In this document: piece after piece, positions 20,341 to 33,136 of the stretch
Layout of the letters: every line of letters starts with the position of its first letter
Position numbering within the stretch: position 1 is the stretch's first letter
Assembly (NCBI RefSeq): GCF_013368755.1
Contig: NC_049565.1
Coordinates: 868,001-932,000, forward strand
Source of the DNA: Talaromyces rugulosus
Lineage: Eukaryota; Ascomycota; Eurotiomycetes; Eurotiales; Trichocomaceae
DNA: 64,000 bases
Direction: 5' to 3'
Position numbers and translations under genes: made by a program
Notes under the pieces: model-generated
Database searches by the model: none
Seen by the model: only the letters and a program-made list of their open reading frames with translations
What the model was told of the DNA's origin: nothing

Positions 20341-23213
20341 GAATTCTACTGATAGTTGTTTGAGTCCTATAGGTGCTACTAGCTATTCATACAGTTCTAA
20401 GTCTGTAAAGAATACTATTTTCTAGATATTATTATTTTTTATTTATAGATTATAGTATCCTTATTTAATGTTAAACATTATTATAATTTTTGTATCTTAT
20501 AATAAATCTCTCTTCTGTTTCTAATATAATATTTTGTTTGTGTTGTCTTCAGTTATATTATTTAATTTTCGGTAGTTAATGACTATTTGTAGTGATCTAT
20601 TATATTTTAGTATAAATATTACTTATGTAGAAGCCTTTGCTTTTAATTCTTTGATATAACCAGCTGCTAAGAATTTCTTAATGAATTTCTTAGTAGTTCA
20701 GAGTTTATCTTATAAGATTTGTCATTACTTCATTTATAGTATCTATGTTCCTATTTTAAGAGGTATCTCTATTTCGTATTCTTTTTTATATTATGATAGT
20801 CAGTATTTTTTTTTTATAAATAATTTAGTAAAGTCTTAGTATTTCTTTGATAGCTTGTCAAGCACTTTTTTTAGTTCCTTTTTATAGATTTCTTTTGGTT
20901 TTCTTCATGTTTTAATTTGTTGGTCTATTTTGTTTATTTCTTTAATATGTTTCATCTTTAACTGCTGGTCTAGTTTGATCTCTATTTGCTCTGTTTGTAG
21001 TATCTTTAGATTTATTAATACTATCTCATATTTCTAGTTAATGACAGGATTATATTTCTATAGCTATATTATTCTAAGTATAATATTGAAATCCTTTTAC
21101 TTGAATGGACTTAAATCTAGTTAGATACTTTCTTCATGTTCTTCTGATTTAATTGTAATATTTTTAGTTCATCGTACAAATCCTTCAATCATGATTTGTC
21201 CTTCAAAATTTTATATAGTATACTATAGATTTGTCTCGTATATTTAGATCCTATTTTTCTTAACATATGCTTCACTAATGTAATTTGTTGATACTCCCAA
21301 GTCAAGGAATAATTTGGCTTCATATCTGTTAATTGTTCTTTTAATAATGATCATAGTTTCTCCTATCTTGATAGTTGTGGCAATAAGATGGTGTCTTTTT
21401 CTATACCTCTTAAGGTATTGTTTCTGTAATAGAATAATTTCAGTTTAATTTTTATTGGTATAGACGACTCATCCTTTATAGTATAGACATTTTTTTGTGT
21501 AGCACTGGTCAGTTTTAATGCTATTATAGAAAGGATGCTAGATTTCTTCTGTGTAGTATCAATATTTGTTCTAGCCCTTCAGACAGTCCAGGATGGATTG
21601 ATAGATGATTATTAATGCTGTTGACTTCTATTTATTCTTTTTTTTTTCTTCGAGATGAGTCGGATATTTTAATTTATAGCATTACGTCTAGTGTATTTTC
21701 TTGTGATGGTATCCTCTATATTATGGATAGTATATATATAAACATCTTTCAGTATACCTAAGCATTAGATAGCATAACTATATTCCTTTAATAAATGAGA
21801 TATATTTAAATTCATTTATAAGTACAATATTCTTTTTCCTATATATATTACATTTATGAAATATCTACTTATAGCATTCTTTATATTTAAGGATATATTA
21901 TCAGTATGTCTGAATAAAGTCTTCCCAATATACTGATTTAAATAGTTTATAACTATATTCTTGTTTTAGTTCTTTATAATTAATTTTAGGAAATTCCTCT
22001 ATTATTTTGGAGTCTTTACTATCTGTTTCCAGTTCTTCTTTACTTGTTTCTGGAATCTTAATTCTTGTTCCTAGAACCGTCGTGTTAGTTCCTAAGACTG
22101 AATCCCATTCTTTCTTTGTGATTAGTGGTTATTTCTGGAACAGTCTGATTATTTCATTTGCTTGGTTGATCACTCTTATAGCGTCTTTTCTGAGGTTGGT
22201 TGTTCTTGCTAACTATAATTGTTATGGGGTATCTAATTCTCAATCTAAGTCCTTATGGTTAACTTCCTTGTTTTTTCTACTGTCTTGAAACGTCAGGAGA
22301 TGTTGGCTTTCACTTTCTGATAAAAGGTCATTAATATACTGTCTAGCAGTTTTGCTGTATTGGTCTTCTCTATAAGGTTCTCTGATTGGTTCTTTCTCTT
22401 GACTTTGTTATAGGTGAAGTTATGCTTCTTCTAGGTTAGTGTTTTCTTTCTGGGGTAGTTCCCTTTCTGAATTCTGTCTAAGGCATTTTTTAGATTATCT
22501 AGGGGTATCTTCTTGCTTAAAATTCTTAAGCGATTTGTATATTTCCTTTTCTAGTATTAGTCCTTAGAAGTCCTTAACTTCGTTGACCTGTTTATTTTCT
22601 GACTTCTTCTCCTCACTGTCCAAGAAAATCATAATTATCTAGTATATAGCTGTAATTTATTAATAGACTGTTATTATTTTCTAAGGGTTGATGTTACTGT
22701 TCTGTCTGCCTTATTCTGATCAGCATTGTTATGTAAAGTATCCTTTTTATCTATACTTATAACAAGCTTTGTTTTTCTTACACTTAGCTATTTCTTCTTT
22801 ACTGATTATGTTGTTGAGCTATATCTTAATATTACTATCTTTATTATATTAGGTTCCTCACTTTGCCGATGTATTGGCATACTAAGGGAATTCTTTAATT
22901 TTCTTCTATTTCTAAAACTTCTGTCGCTTCTATTTGATCTTAAACAGTTTATTGTTAATCTTGACTGCTATCTTAATAAATCTATTAATATTATTAGATT
23001 GGTTAAGTTTAATAAATTCTATTTAGACTTTTTCTTTAAGTATATTCTCAAAGATTGCGATTTAAATAGCATTATTATAGTGTAATGGTGTTACTATCTG
23101 TCAGAATTTAATTACTAATTATTAAGCGGATCTAGTCTGTTATAGGTATCTTAGTTGTCTTTCTACAGTCTATAGCTTGTCAATATTTCTAAATACTTCT
23201 TTAAGTTTCTATT

Positions 23214-23487
23214 TGTGACGTGCCTTTTCCAAAGATATTCGATTCCTATCTAGGGGTGCGATTCTCTAAAACAACAAGCATGGGAAAGGAATCTAACTAC
23301 CAGGACCTGCGGGAAGGTTTTATCTTGTGTGCTTAGATAACCAGCTTGACCCCTTATGGCCTCAGGGTGAGGCTATTCCTAGATCTAGCACCATAGATTA
23401 GGGTTAATGCTTTTCCTGTCTGAGGCCTTCCATCCAGCCATAAGGCCGCTTTTACTCTTAGGGATAGCCTTAGATTCAGCTGTTATA
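23214..23487 (-). repeat. LTR of element C (3' LTR)
   Basis: 274 bp beginning TGTGACGTGCC. The first half is little mutated, while the second half is RIP-degraded relative to the other LTR. Confidence 0.8.
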
Positions 23488-26400
23488 TCACTCCTTCTTT
23501 CAGAAACGCTTGCCTTTAAGTGTTGGTTGCTGGTCTGTTATCATCTATATACTTTTCAACAAATCGATCCTTCTCTATAGCTTTTATCTATGTATTTAAT
23601 TAGTACGGTGGACCTAGCTTCTTAGGGTTGGTATTATAGAATGATTTCAGCATTAGTAAAGTGTTTAAAAAGTATCCTGCTGGATACTATATTGGATCTA
23701 GGTCCCTGTCTAGCTAGCTTACTTAATAGTATAGCTTTTTCTAGTGTATTTGGGAGTCTAGGATCCTATTGACTTCCTATTCTAAATTTCTATTAACCTG
23801 GAGCTTAGGATATTCTTTCTTTAGTTGACTAGCAAGAGACTTAGTTGAAGCAGTATAGCAGAGCTTATCTAGAGAAAAGATATGGTGTACTTATATACCC
23901 TACAACAAATCTAATTTAAAAGCATATTCTATCTTACATAATATCTTATATAGCTTTTTAGACTAATAGCCTAGCTTTCTATCTAGTTATCCTATATCCT
24001 ATTTTTTATTACTAATATAGATATAGTCACTAACTCTAAAGTTTATCTTCTATCTATACTTATTCACTTGCTATTACTATCTACTTTATACTTCTATAAT
24101 ATTATTACAGATATGGTCCCATATGCGCTCTAAATACTATATCTATACTCAAGCTTTCTTCTTGTTCAGTGTATAGCTTCTAAACAGTGTTAGTAGCGCT
24201 TAATTAAACAATATCCAAAGAGCATAATCTTTTTTTATCTCAAATAGAGATATCCTTATAGATTCTTATAACAGTGATACAGCTATAAAGTTAATAATTA
24301 GTAAATACTCCAATCAGTCGTCTATTATAAAATTAATATATAGCTATAGCTATTACTAAAGATACTAATTCGTTATCTCTATTTATCTATCTGTCTGGGT
24401 ATATTATACTGTCAACAGCTTTATCTTAATATAAAGAATTTGGCACGCTTCTCCCTAGAACTTAGAGATAAACTAGTCTTTTTAATTTAATACAATACTA
24501 TCTAACAAGCCTGTCCACAGAAAGATATACCAAATCTATAACTTTACCATATCTCTAGCTATCACCCTCTTATAGCATAATATAGAAACTAATCTTTTAG
24601 TTAAGCGGTCAATAGTGACAAAAACATTATTAAATCCCTATTTATCCTAAGACAGCTTCATAAAGTCTATTAATAAATACTACTAAGGTTGTACTAAAAT
24701 AAGTAATGATTAGAGGAGTCTAGAGATCCTATCTCTATACATATTTATCCTTTTACATGTCTTATAATTATCCATATACCAGTTCATATCATTACTCTAT
24801 ACCTCCTAGTAGAACTATTCTCAGACTAGCTTCAGCATCTTTATACATCCTAGATACGCTATTATAGATTGTTAATATACTTCATCTAATAGTTATGCTC
24901 ATAAATCATCCTTCTTGGAAATATAGAATTATTTATTAAAAAAAAATTATCCTTTAATCATTCTATGGCTCTCCCCTTTCTCTAAGAGTAAGACTTTAGC
25001 ATCTTTCTCAGCTATATATTCCTTATTAACCACCAACACTTTGGTAACAATATCATCCTTTATAGTTAAGATAACTAGTTCTATATATATCATCTTAAGT
25101 ACAATCTTATTATTGATTTTATGCTGCAGTAGTAGTGTTTAATTTTAGTAATCAAAGTTTTTTATTTTTTTATCTTTTCTCTGGGTAAGAGTGTCTGTCA
25201 ATACATTTACTTTTCTTAGTCAATATCTAAGTATAAAATGGTATTTCTCTAAAAACTCATATTATCAGACTTATTAGACATTCAGAGCTTTAGTAGTCAT
25301 AAAGTATTCAAGAGCCTAATAATCTAATAGGACATTAAAAGACTTCTATCCTCTTAGTTTAACTAATTCAGACTTCTATTTTCTTAGAGCTTTTATTACT
25401 GCTAGTAGTTCTTTATTATAGATATTATAATTATATTTAGCTAAGGTCATTAATATAGAGTAGTATACGACTAGATGCCATTTCTTATCCTTATATAGTT
25501 AAAATAAGACTATGGCCATTACTCTATCTAACGCGTCCATTTCTATGTAGATTTAGCGATTAAGATTATAATAAGCTAGCACCAGAGCTTTTGATAATTT
25601 CTTTTTCAGACTTTTAAATACTTCTTCATACTCCTTACTCTATATAAATAGAACGTTAGTTTAAGTAAGGTAATATAATAACCTTATAGTTTAGCTGTAG
25701 ACCTTTATAAACTTTCAATAAAAGTTATAGAAATCAAGGAATGACTATATTTTTAAAACTATTATTAACGTCTTCTAGGAAAAGATAACCTCAATCTTTG
25801 CTGAATTGACCTCTATTCTCTTTGAGATAATAATAAAGCCCAGATACTTAGTTAATATAATATAGAACTTATATTTTTTAATACTGGCTTATAGTCTTGT
25901 CTTTTAGAGTCTCTCTAACACCTGTCGCATATACATCTTATACTCTAGCTTATTCTTATTATATATTAATAGATCATTGATAAACATAATTATAAACTGG
26001 TCAAGGTAGTCTATAAAAATATCATTGATCAGTTATTGAAATGTTACTAATCCATTAATAAGGCCAAATAGCATTACCTTATACTTAAAAGTGCCATACT
26101 AATAACAGAAGATAGTCAGATCTATAAAGTCTAGGTACATTCAGATTCAATAGAATCTCTATCTAATATCTAGCTTAGTAAAGATCTTTGTCTTACTTAA
26201 GCGCTTAAAGACTTCCTTAATAAGTAGCAGTAGATATCGGTCTTTTCTGATCAAAATATTCAGTTTATGGTAATCAATATAGAAATAGAATCTACTATTG
26301 GCTTTCTTAGCTATAAAAATTAAAAATATAAATAGTGTATTACTAGAAATAATAAATCCTTTATCTAGGTTATTAATAATATAGTCTCAGGCTGCTTAGA

Positions 26401-28946
26401 GCTATTTCTTTAATATTTAATATAAAAGACTATAATCTAATTCTAAATCTTAATTTAATTTAATCTTGTAGTTATACTTCTAGTAAACTAATAACTTATT
26501 TAAGCAGATCTTTAAGAAGATATCAATAAATTTATAATATTGATCCAGCAGCTATTGCTTAATCTCCTTATTTTTAATTAACTTAACTATTCTTTTTTTC
26601 TTAGTTTCTAGCGCTTACTTTATCTCATAAAGACTAGTCATAAAGATATCTATAGTCTTGTTTTTCATATAATGATAGAATTTAGCAGCTTTAATAATTG
26701 CTATATCTATTCTATATGTCCTTCTTTCTGAGTGTTAATGATATAGATTTCTTGTTAAACTAATAACTGGTGACATTTCCTTAGTACTGTTAAAAGGTCC
26801 TATAGTATTCTCTAATTGTAAAGCTTTTTTTATTTTCTGTAGTTCTATTCTTAATTATATCCTTTATGTTCTTTCTATAATTGTAGGCGCTTTTCTTTAG
26901 GATTCTAGTTATAGGAGTAGGATAGATTTTTTTATCAATTAATCTCAGCGCTCTATATCAGCTTGGTACTTGAGATTAACTGGTCTATTTCTCTTTAGTA
27001 TTATTTTTAGTATATAGATGAATTATTTTCTTTCTATTTAATCTTTAAGAGATACATCCTCTGGCTATAAAAAGTGATAGTTTCTATAATCTACCAACAC
27101 ATTATACTTCTCTAGCTATATATAACCTAAAATGACATCATAACAACCTAATCACACTAAAAAAAAGGATAGATACTACTGCATCCAGCTATTAATAATT
27201 AGTGTTAAGATTATAAGATACATAACCAGTTCTACTATCTTTCTATCATACTCTCTCATCTCACAGGGTTCAGAAACAGGTACTGTGTATATCTAAAAGT
27301 GTTGTGCAAACTTCTCTGCTAAAAATATATCTAAAAAGGTAAATCTGTTAGTTTTAGTATCAGCTAAAGCTTTAGTACAAATTGAATATCTATTCTTAGC
27401 TAGCTGAATAGATATAGTTATATTATTCTTCTCTCTTTTTATTAGCTGTGAGAGATCTAAAGCTTTGTTATCCATACTTAATACGCCTAAGAAGGAGACT
27501 TCTCCTAAGTATAGATGTTTTCCAACTCCTTACCTGTGTTATTCTTATTCTATTTCTCTAAGGCCTTTAGATCCAGAGCCTTCTTTTTGAAAGAGTATTT
27601 ATTAGTATAATAATTATTTAGTTTATAATTAAAGTACTTGTCCTTACTTATTAGCTTCTTCTTTTCTTTCTAGGAGAGTTGTAGTTAAAAGACTTTATTC
27701 TTCAGCTTTAATCCTTTGGAGGTATTCAACTGGTGGCCTTCTTAGCTATAGCCTTTACTGCTTCTAATTCTATAGCTACAGACACATTGTTTCTCTTTAG
27801 CAATCTACTTAAGGCAGTTGACAGTAATATAATATCTTTATATAAAGGTCTAATACAATATTATTAGATTAATACTTTTCTTAATCATAGCGCGCTACAT
27901 ATCGAATAAAAGTTTATAGTAGAGTTCCTCTTTCTATTTTAATAAGATAAAGCCAGCTTTCTGGGCAAGAAACGTGAATTTTAATAAAAAGATCTAAAAC
28001 TTTAAATCTTTTATTGCTAAGCGACAAAGTTTTATCTTTGTATTAATCACGTGGTTCTTATCTATATAGATTGTTCTTAAATACTCGAAGATGTCACTGA
28101 TATCCTAGTAATATTGTGCTGAGTCCTTCCGAAATTATAGGAGTAAGTGGTTGGCTGCTTCTTTTTTATATATCTCCTTCATGTACACTATACAGACCAG
28201 GGCTGTTGGGTAATAGTTAGTGTTGGTTTTTAATTTATTCTTAATGTCAATCTTCTATAATTTGTATTTAGGATCAATTCTATCTAATAGCAGCTAGCTA
28301 TCTAGCAGCTTGGTGGTCTTCTTCTTATAATCTCCCCTAGCTAAAAAGATATTAGCGATTACAGCATCACGCTCTATGATTAGTTTAGATATAGTCTAGT
28401 AATAATCAATTAGATTGTTTTTGAGATTCTGAATCTCTTCTCTTATAGAGTTAATTTTCTTTATATTGTTGTTGCTAGACTTAGCGAGAGCCTTTTCTAG
28501 TTGTTTTTTCTATATAAAAAGATATTGGAATAAATCTTCAAATAGGCCTCTAGGGTCACTTCTGTAAAGCTTAAGGAATTTATCCTTATTAAATAGTTTT
28601 TTAGGAACATCTCTAAGCTTTAATTTTTTAAGGTTAATGGTCAAGTGATAACTAGGCTCTTCTATATTATTATTATTAGCGCTCTTGCTATGTTAATGTC
28701 CATTAGTAGTACTTAGTCTTATTATTATACTAGCTTATAAGATTTTTAGGTTTTGAATGAAGATAAATAAAGATTTAAGGTCAGAGCGTTGATAAGGTGT
28801 TTATTGTGGCTATATAGACTATGTTAAATATAAAGAGGTTAAGATAAAGAAAAGTCTATCTCTAACTAAAGTGCTGACTATAGCTAAGTGCTAGCTATAC
28901 TAGTTATAAAAAAGATGAAGATAAAGTATAGTAATACTTGTTGTAA

Positions 28947-29220
28947 TATAACATATCTTTTCCAAAGATATTTGATTCTTATCTAGGGGTATGATTCTTT
29001 AAAATAACAAGTATAGGAAAGGAATCTAACTATTAGGACCTGTGGGAAGGTTTTATCTTGTGTGCTTAGATAACCAGCTTGACCTCTTATGGCCCTAGGG
29101 TAAGGCTATCCCTAGATCTGGCACCGCGGGTTAGGGTTGATGCCCTTCCTGCCTGAGGCCTCCCATCCGGCCACGAGGCCGCTCCTACCCTTGGGGATAG
29201 CCTCAGGCTCAGCCGTCACA
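28947..29220 (-). repeat. LTR of element C (5' LTR)
   Basis: 274 bp ending CAGCCGTCACA. The outer 90 bp or so (from about 29125) are GC-rich and unmutated, while the inner part is RIP-degraded: the reverse of the pattern in the left LTR. Confidence 0.8.
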
Positions 29221-29815
29221 CTATTTGAATATGCTGTAGTTCAAAAACAGTTCCTTGGTAATAGTTCTCCAACTACTTCTATTAGTAGTGTACAATTTAT
29301 TTAGTATGGATTATATTTATTCTACTACTATATCAGTAAAGTATAATATTACAAAGATCATTTTCTTTTTATTATAGATAATCTGGTTAGCTTCGATATA
29401 CATTTCCATATTGACCAAAAATGTCTTCAACTTGGATCTAGTTCCATCGAAGATTATAGATTTTAGTAGTTTGACTCTGTTGCCAGCTGTTCCAGCTTTA
29501 CTAGATAGTATAGTTATAACTTGAGCTTTAAGTTGGTTGATATAATCGTCTCTTTTAGTAACTATAGCTTATAGTCTTTGAATATATTTATTTATTTGAT
29601 TGATGACTTTTTTTAATGTAATGAATCTTTACTGGGTTTGCTTATTGGATTCATCATCATTGTCTTGATTAACTGGTCTTGCTTGTCTTATAGGTAGATA
29701 TAGGATTACCGGTTCTGCTGCTAGTGTATTGCTATTTCCTACTATGATTAACTTATTAATAAGGTTTGATTACTTACCTAGTTCTCAAAACTTTTGTGTT
29801 ATGAGGGTGTTTTAT

Positions 29816-30761
29816 TGTTAATCGGTTCAACAACTCGTCATCAAGATGTGAATTAAGATAGGTATTTGTAAAGTGGGTGGTGTCTGAAAGACTTATATAT
29901 GAGGGAGTTGGAACCTACTGGGCTCTGAGGGGGTTCCTACTAGGAGTCGAGGCAGTATATAAAGTAAATAGATATGGGTTATATTGATATAGAATAAACC
30001 GCTTGAGCCCCTTCATCCTGGGGGATGGGGTCTCAAGCTTATAAGCCTGATCTAGATGAGATCCTACTTCCTAACAGGGTTATATTCACCGAGCATGAGG
30101 GGTAGATGCATCCTTTGTGATGTATCAACTCAACCCGCGGAGGATATGCAGGCCTTTGTAAGCCGGATCGGCATCCCCGAGCCTGGCACTTCACAGTATT
30201 CTGCTAACAGAAGGTAAGATAAGAAGTTTGTGTAAGGTAATTCTAGAATAAGTAGAGTACTATTACAATAATAGGCTATAAAGTATATTGAAGAATAATA
30301 GTAGTATGCTATTTACTTAAAAGAATAAAACATAATAAACTAGATATATAATAGTAAATAAGTGTCCTTATATAGCTAATCCTAAATATAACAAATATAG
30401 TTAAGCTCTGCTTGACTATATCAGTATATAGTTTCTTAGTATAGTCTTACTATATTGACTATATAGTCATGTATCTAAGTCTATAAGGTAGATCTTTTCA
30501 TATAAAGACTCTTTTCACATAGAGATTCTTTCTGTATAGGATCTCTTTTCGTACGGAGTCTATTTTTATATAGAAACTATTTCTATATGACACAGGCTTC
30601 CGTTTAATGAGTTATTCTATGTGAGAGTATAAGTATAGGTATTTCTTCCTTCTCAGATATAATCAGAGATTCTATCCCACAAGAATATCCAATAACCTTT
30701 GCTTATGTAACTAGCGTCCACTGTTACATCTATTGGCTGAGCGTTATCGATTCTTATGACA
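29816..30761 (-). repeat. 5' LTR of A', split by a solo LTR
   Basis: 29816-29866 and 30201-30761 together match the 612-bp LTR of element A, with RIP-type transitions. The interruption 29867-30200 is a solo LTR plus its target duplication. The LTR ends with CGATTCTTATGACA at 30761. Confidence 0.8.
29867..30195. mobile_element. Solo LTR (family F) with TSD GTATT
   Basis: 329 bp beginning TGTAAAGTG and ending GGCACTTCACA, flanked by GTATT at 29862-29866 and 30196-30200. It lies inside the A' LTR. The left half looks RIP-degraded, and the last 75 bp are GC-rich and clean. No internal region is present, so it arose by LTR-LTR recombination. Superfamily unknown. Confidence 0.75.
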
Positions 30762-31877
30762 AGTAGTAGATATCAATCCCTTTTTATCATAGCATTGAAC
30801 ACCTAATAATCAATATAGAAGCGCAGTCCTCTTCTAGATTTCTTTATAAATAGTACCGGCGCTACAGTGGGCGAGTTACTCACATATATAAAGTCTTTTA
30901 ATAGTAAGTCATAAAGAGTTTTCTGTAGGACTAGCAGTTCTTTCTATAATATATTATAGAGAAGACCTTATAGTATCTCTAGCTTATATCTCTTCGCATT
31001 AGCATTAATTAGTTTAATCTAATAGTTAATATTTGAATGTGATGGTGGTAGCTTATCAGCTTCTTTTAGGTTAAATAGTTCTAGGAACTTGTGGTAATGC
31101 TTAGATAGCTTGTTTCCTAGATCTGTCTGTGGTTTTAGGGCTAGAGTTTTCTTAATATCCTATATAGAGACTGTAAATATATTAATTTTCTTTTTTCTAC
31201 TTTATATTTTTTTCAAAGCGTTCACTGCAGCTGTATTGATCTGTTAGGGGACATACTTAGATCATAATAGGTTCTTTTTATTAATAGATATTCTATTCCT
31301 AAATTCTAGTCAGTCTCTAGTGGCATCAATTCTTACATGTTGGTGTTCTATCTATAGAAGACCCAATATCATATTGTATTTGCACTTTAGAACTATATAG
31401 AAGTAGGCTTTCTCCTGTATATTTCTTCTGATATCTAATGTTATATATACAATTTCTTTGATATATTGAGGTGCCGAACCATTATATTCCTTAATAGATT
31501 GAGGTTTAATAGTGTTACAATTCAGCTTTTTCTTTCAAGCAAAGGTCTTTTTGATGATCCTATAGATAAGGCACCCACTATTAATTAAAGCATTAGCATT
31601 GGTTCTACAGTCTAACTATGCGTCTATATTAAATAGAGATCTATTAAACTTTCCAACCATCTTCTTAAAATTCTTGAAGTTATGAGCTATTTTGTATTTT
31701 AGCTCCTATGGGCGATTTTGTACAAAAACTACTCTTTTGATTCTAATATATTATCTGAGCCTGTATTAGATTTAGTTTCATTCTTCTTTACTCTAGTATT
31801 GGATATTTTTATGAATATATCGTGTTTTTTCTTGCCATGGTTCCTCAGAGATAATACCTGTAACCTGATGGAGTGGT

Positions 31878-32489
31878 TGTCAATCGGTTCAACAACTCGT
31901 CACCAAGATGTGAATCGGGGTGGGTATTCTGCTAACAGAAGGCAAGATGAGAACGTTGTGTAAGGCAATCCTAGGATAAGTAGAGTACTATCGCAATGAT
32001 AGGCTGCAAAGTATGTTGAAGAGTAATAGTAGTATACTATTTGCTTAAGAGAATAAAACACAATAAGCTAGATACATGATGGTAAATGAGTGTCCTTATA
32101 TAGCTGATCCTAAACATAGCGAGCATAGTCAAGCTCTGCTTGACTATGTCAGTACATAGTTCCTTAGCATAGTCTCACTATGTTGACTATGCAGTCACGT
32201 GCCTAAGTCCGTAAGGTGGGTCTTTTCGTATGGAGACTCTTTTTGCGTGGAGATCCTTTCCGTACGGGATCTCTTTTCGTACGGAGTCTGTTTTCGTATG
32301 GAAACCATTTCCATACGACACAGGCTTCCGTTCGATGAGTCATTCCATGCGGGAGTATAAGTGTAGGCGTTTCTTCCTTCTCGGGTACAATCAGAGATTC
32401 TACCCCACGAGAATATCCAATAACCTTTGCTTATGTAACTAGCGTCCGCTGTCACATCTATTGGCTGAGCGTTATCGATTCTTATGACA
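31878..32489 (-). repeat. LTR of element A (3' LTR)
   Basis: 612 bp, TGTCAATCGG to CTTATGACA as read on the plus strand. It contains short palindromes around 32127-32205 (CATAGTCAAGC with GCTTGACTATG) and about five imperfect repeats of TTTTCGTAYGGA at 32220-32320. Confidence 0.92.
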
Positions 32490-32501
32490 ATCCCCTCCTT
32501 C
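32490..32501 (-). promoter_or_regulatory. Polypurine tract of element A
   Basis: On the sense (minus) strand, GAAGGAGGGGAT directly precedes the 3' LTR, the expected place of the plus-strand DNA primer. Confidence 0.7.
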
Positions 32502-32602
32502 GAAGGCTGGCGTCCCGACAGTCACATAAATAGTCGCAGGTCCCCGTCGCACAGGTAGGCTGATTCCTTTTCGTTAACATTCTTGGTGGTGATGTTCTAA
32601 CC

Positions 32603-33136
32603 ATGTCGTCAAAGCAAAATATCGATAAAAACAATTTGTTCGCCCGTATTGTTGAAACCGGGATCGTTCTTCTTTTCCCTTGCCACAAGTGTGCTCTCTC
32701 AGGGAAGTCGTGTATTAAATCAGAAATTTCAAAGCGTTGCAGTGAGTGTGTTCGCAGCGGTCGCGGTCGCTGTGTTGAGATGGCGTCTTCGGATTTGGCA
32801 TGGAAGAAGTTGTTGGCTGCTCAAAAGAAAATTGAGGAGGATGAGGAGGCAACTCTAGCGAAACTTCTTCGTCTCAAGAAACAGCGGAAGCTGCTTCAGA
32901 AGCGCGCCGGTCAGTTTATCCAGACGGATATTAAGGATGTGGAGGAGTTGGAGCGTTTGGAGGAGAAGGAGGAGGAGGAACGGAAACGAGAGGCCGAGCT
33001 GCAAAAATCAAACGAGATGATTGCGGCTGCCATCCAGGAGTTTCCCGTGTCGTCTAACAACGAGTTCGACCACGTCCTTTCCGAGTTTCTTTCTGGCGAA
33101 ACGCTCGAATCTTTTCGGGGCAGTTCAAATGCCTAA
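32603..33136 (+). CDS. Antisense ORF of element A: Zn2Cys6-like cysteine cluster plus coiled coil
   Basis: 177 residues from an ATG at 32603, transcribed opposite to Gag-Pol and overlapping its 3' end by 83 bp (33054-33136). Residues about 27-58 have cysteines spaced C-x2-C-x6-C-x8-C-x2-C-x7-C (CHKCALSGKSC, then CSECVRSGRGRC). This is exactly the spacing allowed for the fungal Zn(II)2Cys6 binuclear cluster, although the usual R/K and P positions differ. A long charged helix (residues about 70-145, rich in E/K/R) and an acidic end follow. The gene begins 113 bp after the LTR, so an antisense LTR promoter could drive it. It has no counterpart in elements B or C here. A captured regulator or accessory protein is an inference; the ORF could be non-coding. 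The overlap region is constrained by both frames. Confidence 0.6.
   Translation: MSSKQNIDKNNLFARIVETGIVLLFPCHKCALSGKSCIKSEISKRCSECVRSGRGRCVEMASSDLAWKKLLAAQKKIEEDEEATLAKLLRLKKQRKLLQKRAGQFIQTDIKDVEELERLEEKEEEERKREAELQKSNEMIAAAIQEFPVSSNNEFDHVLSEFLSGETLESFRGSSNA

Larger units (their letters stand above)
23214..29220 (-). mobile_element. RIP-degraded Ty3/gypsy retrotransposon C inserted in A'
   Basis: A full-length element of 6007 bp flanked by the 5-bp target duplication CTATT (23209-23213 and 29221-29225). It has two 274-bp LTRs whose ends are TGTGACG and CGTCACA. Read on the minus strand, the interior shows relict reverse transcriptase near 25800-26400 (KVMLFGLINGLVTFQ, FINDLLIYN, TKYLGFII), integrase zinc-binding remnants near 24720-24860, and gag with a decayed zinc knuckle near 27750-28700. 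All frames carry many stops. It is a different family from A and B. Confidence 0.8.
18346..30761 (-). mobile_element. RIP-degraded, left-truncated Ty3/gypsy element A' (interrupted by C and a solo LTR)
   Basis: The segments 18346-23213 and 29226-30761 align collinearly with the intact element A from about 33476 to 39524. They differ mainly by C-to-T and G-to-A changes, and the coding frames are riddled with stops. The 3' LTR, the antisense ORF and the end of pol are missing on the left. Element C (23214-29220) splits the gag region, and a 329-bp solo LTR splits its 5' LTR. Its right end (30761) abuts GTAGT of degraded element B', showing that it inserted into B'. Confidence 0.85.

Noticed and set aside
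24000..28700. Possible copia-type or unknown interior for element C
   Set aside because: The degraded reverse transcriptase retains the Ty3/gypsy order KVMLFGLxNGLVTFQ then FINDLLIY on the minus strand, with integrase relics downstream of it, so it is Ty3/gypsy.
32195..32455. 86-codon open frame in the A LTR (repeated at 39230-39490)
   Set aside because: Low-complexity LTR sequence identical in both LTRs; no independent evidence of coding.
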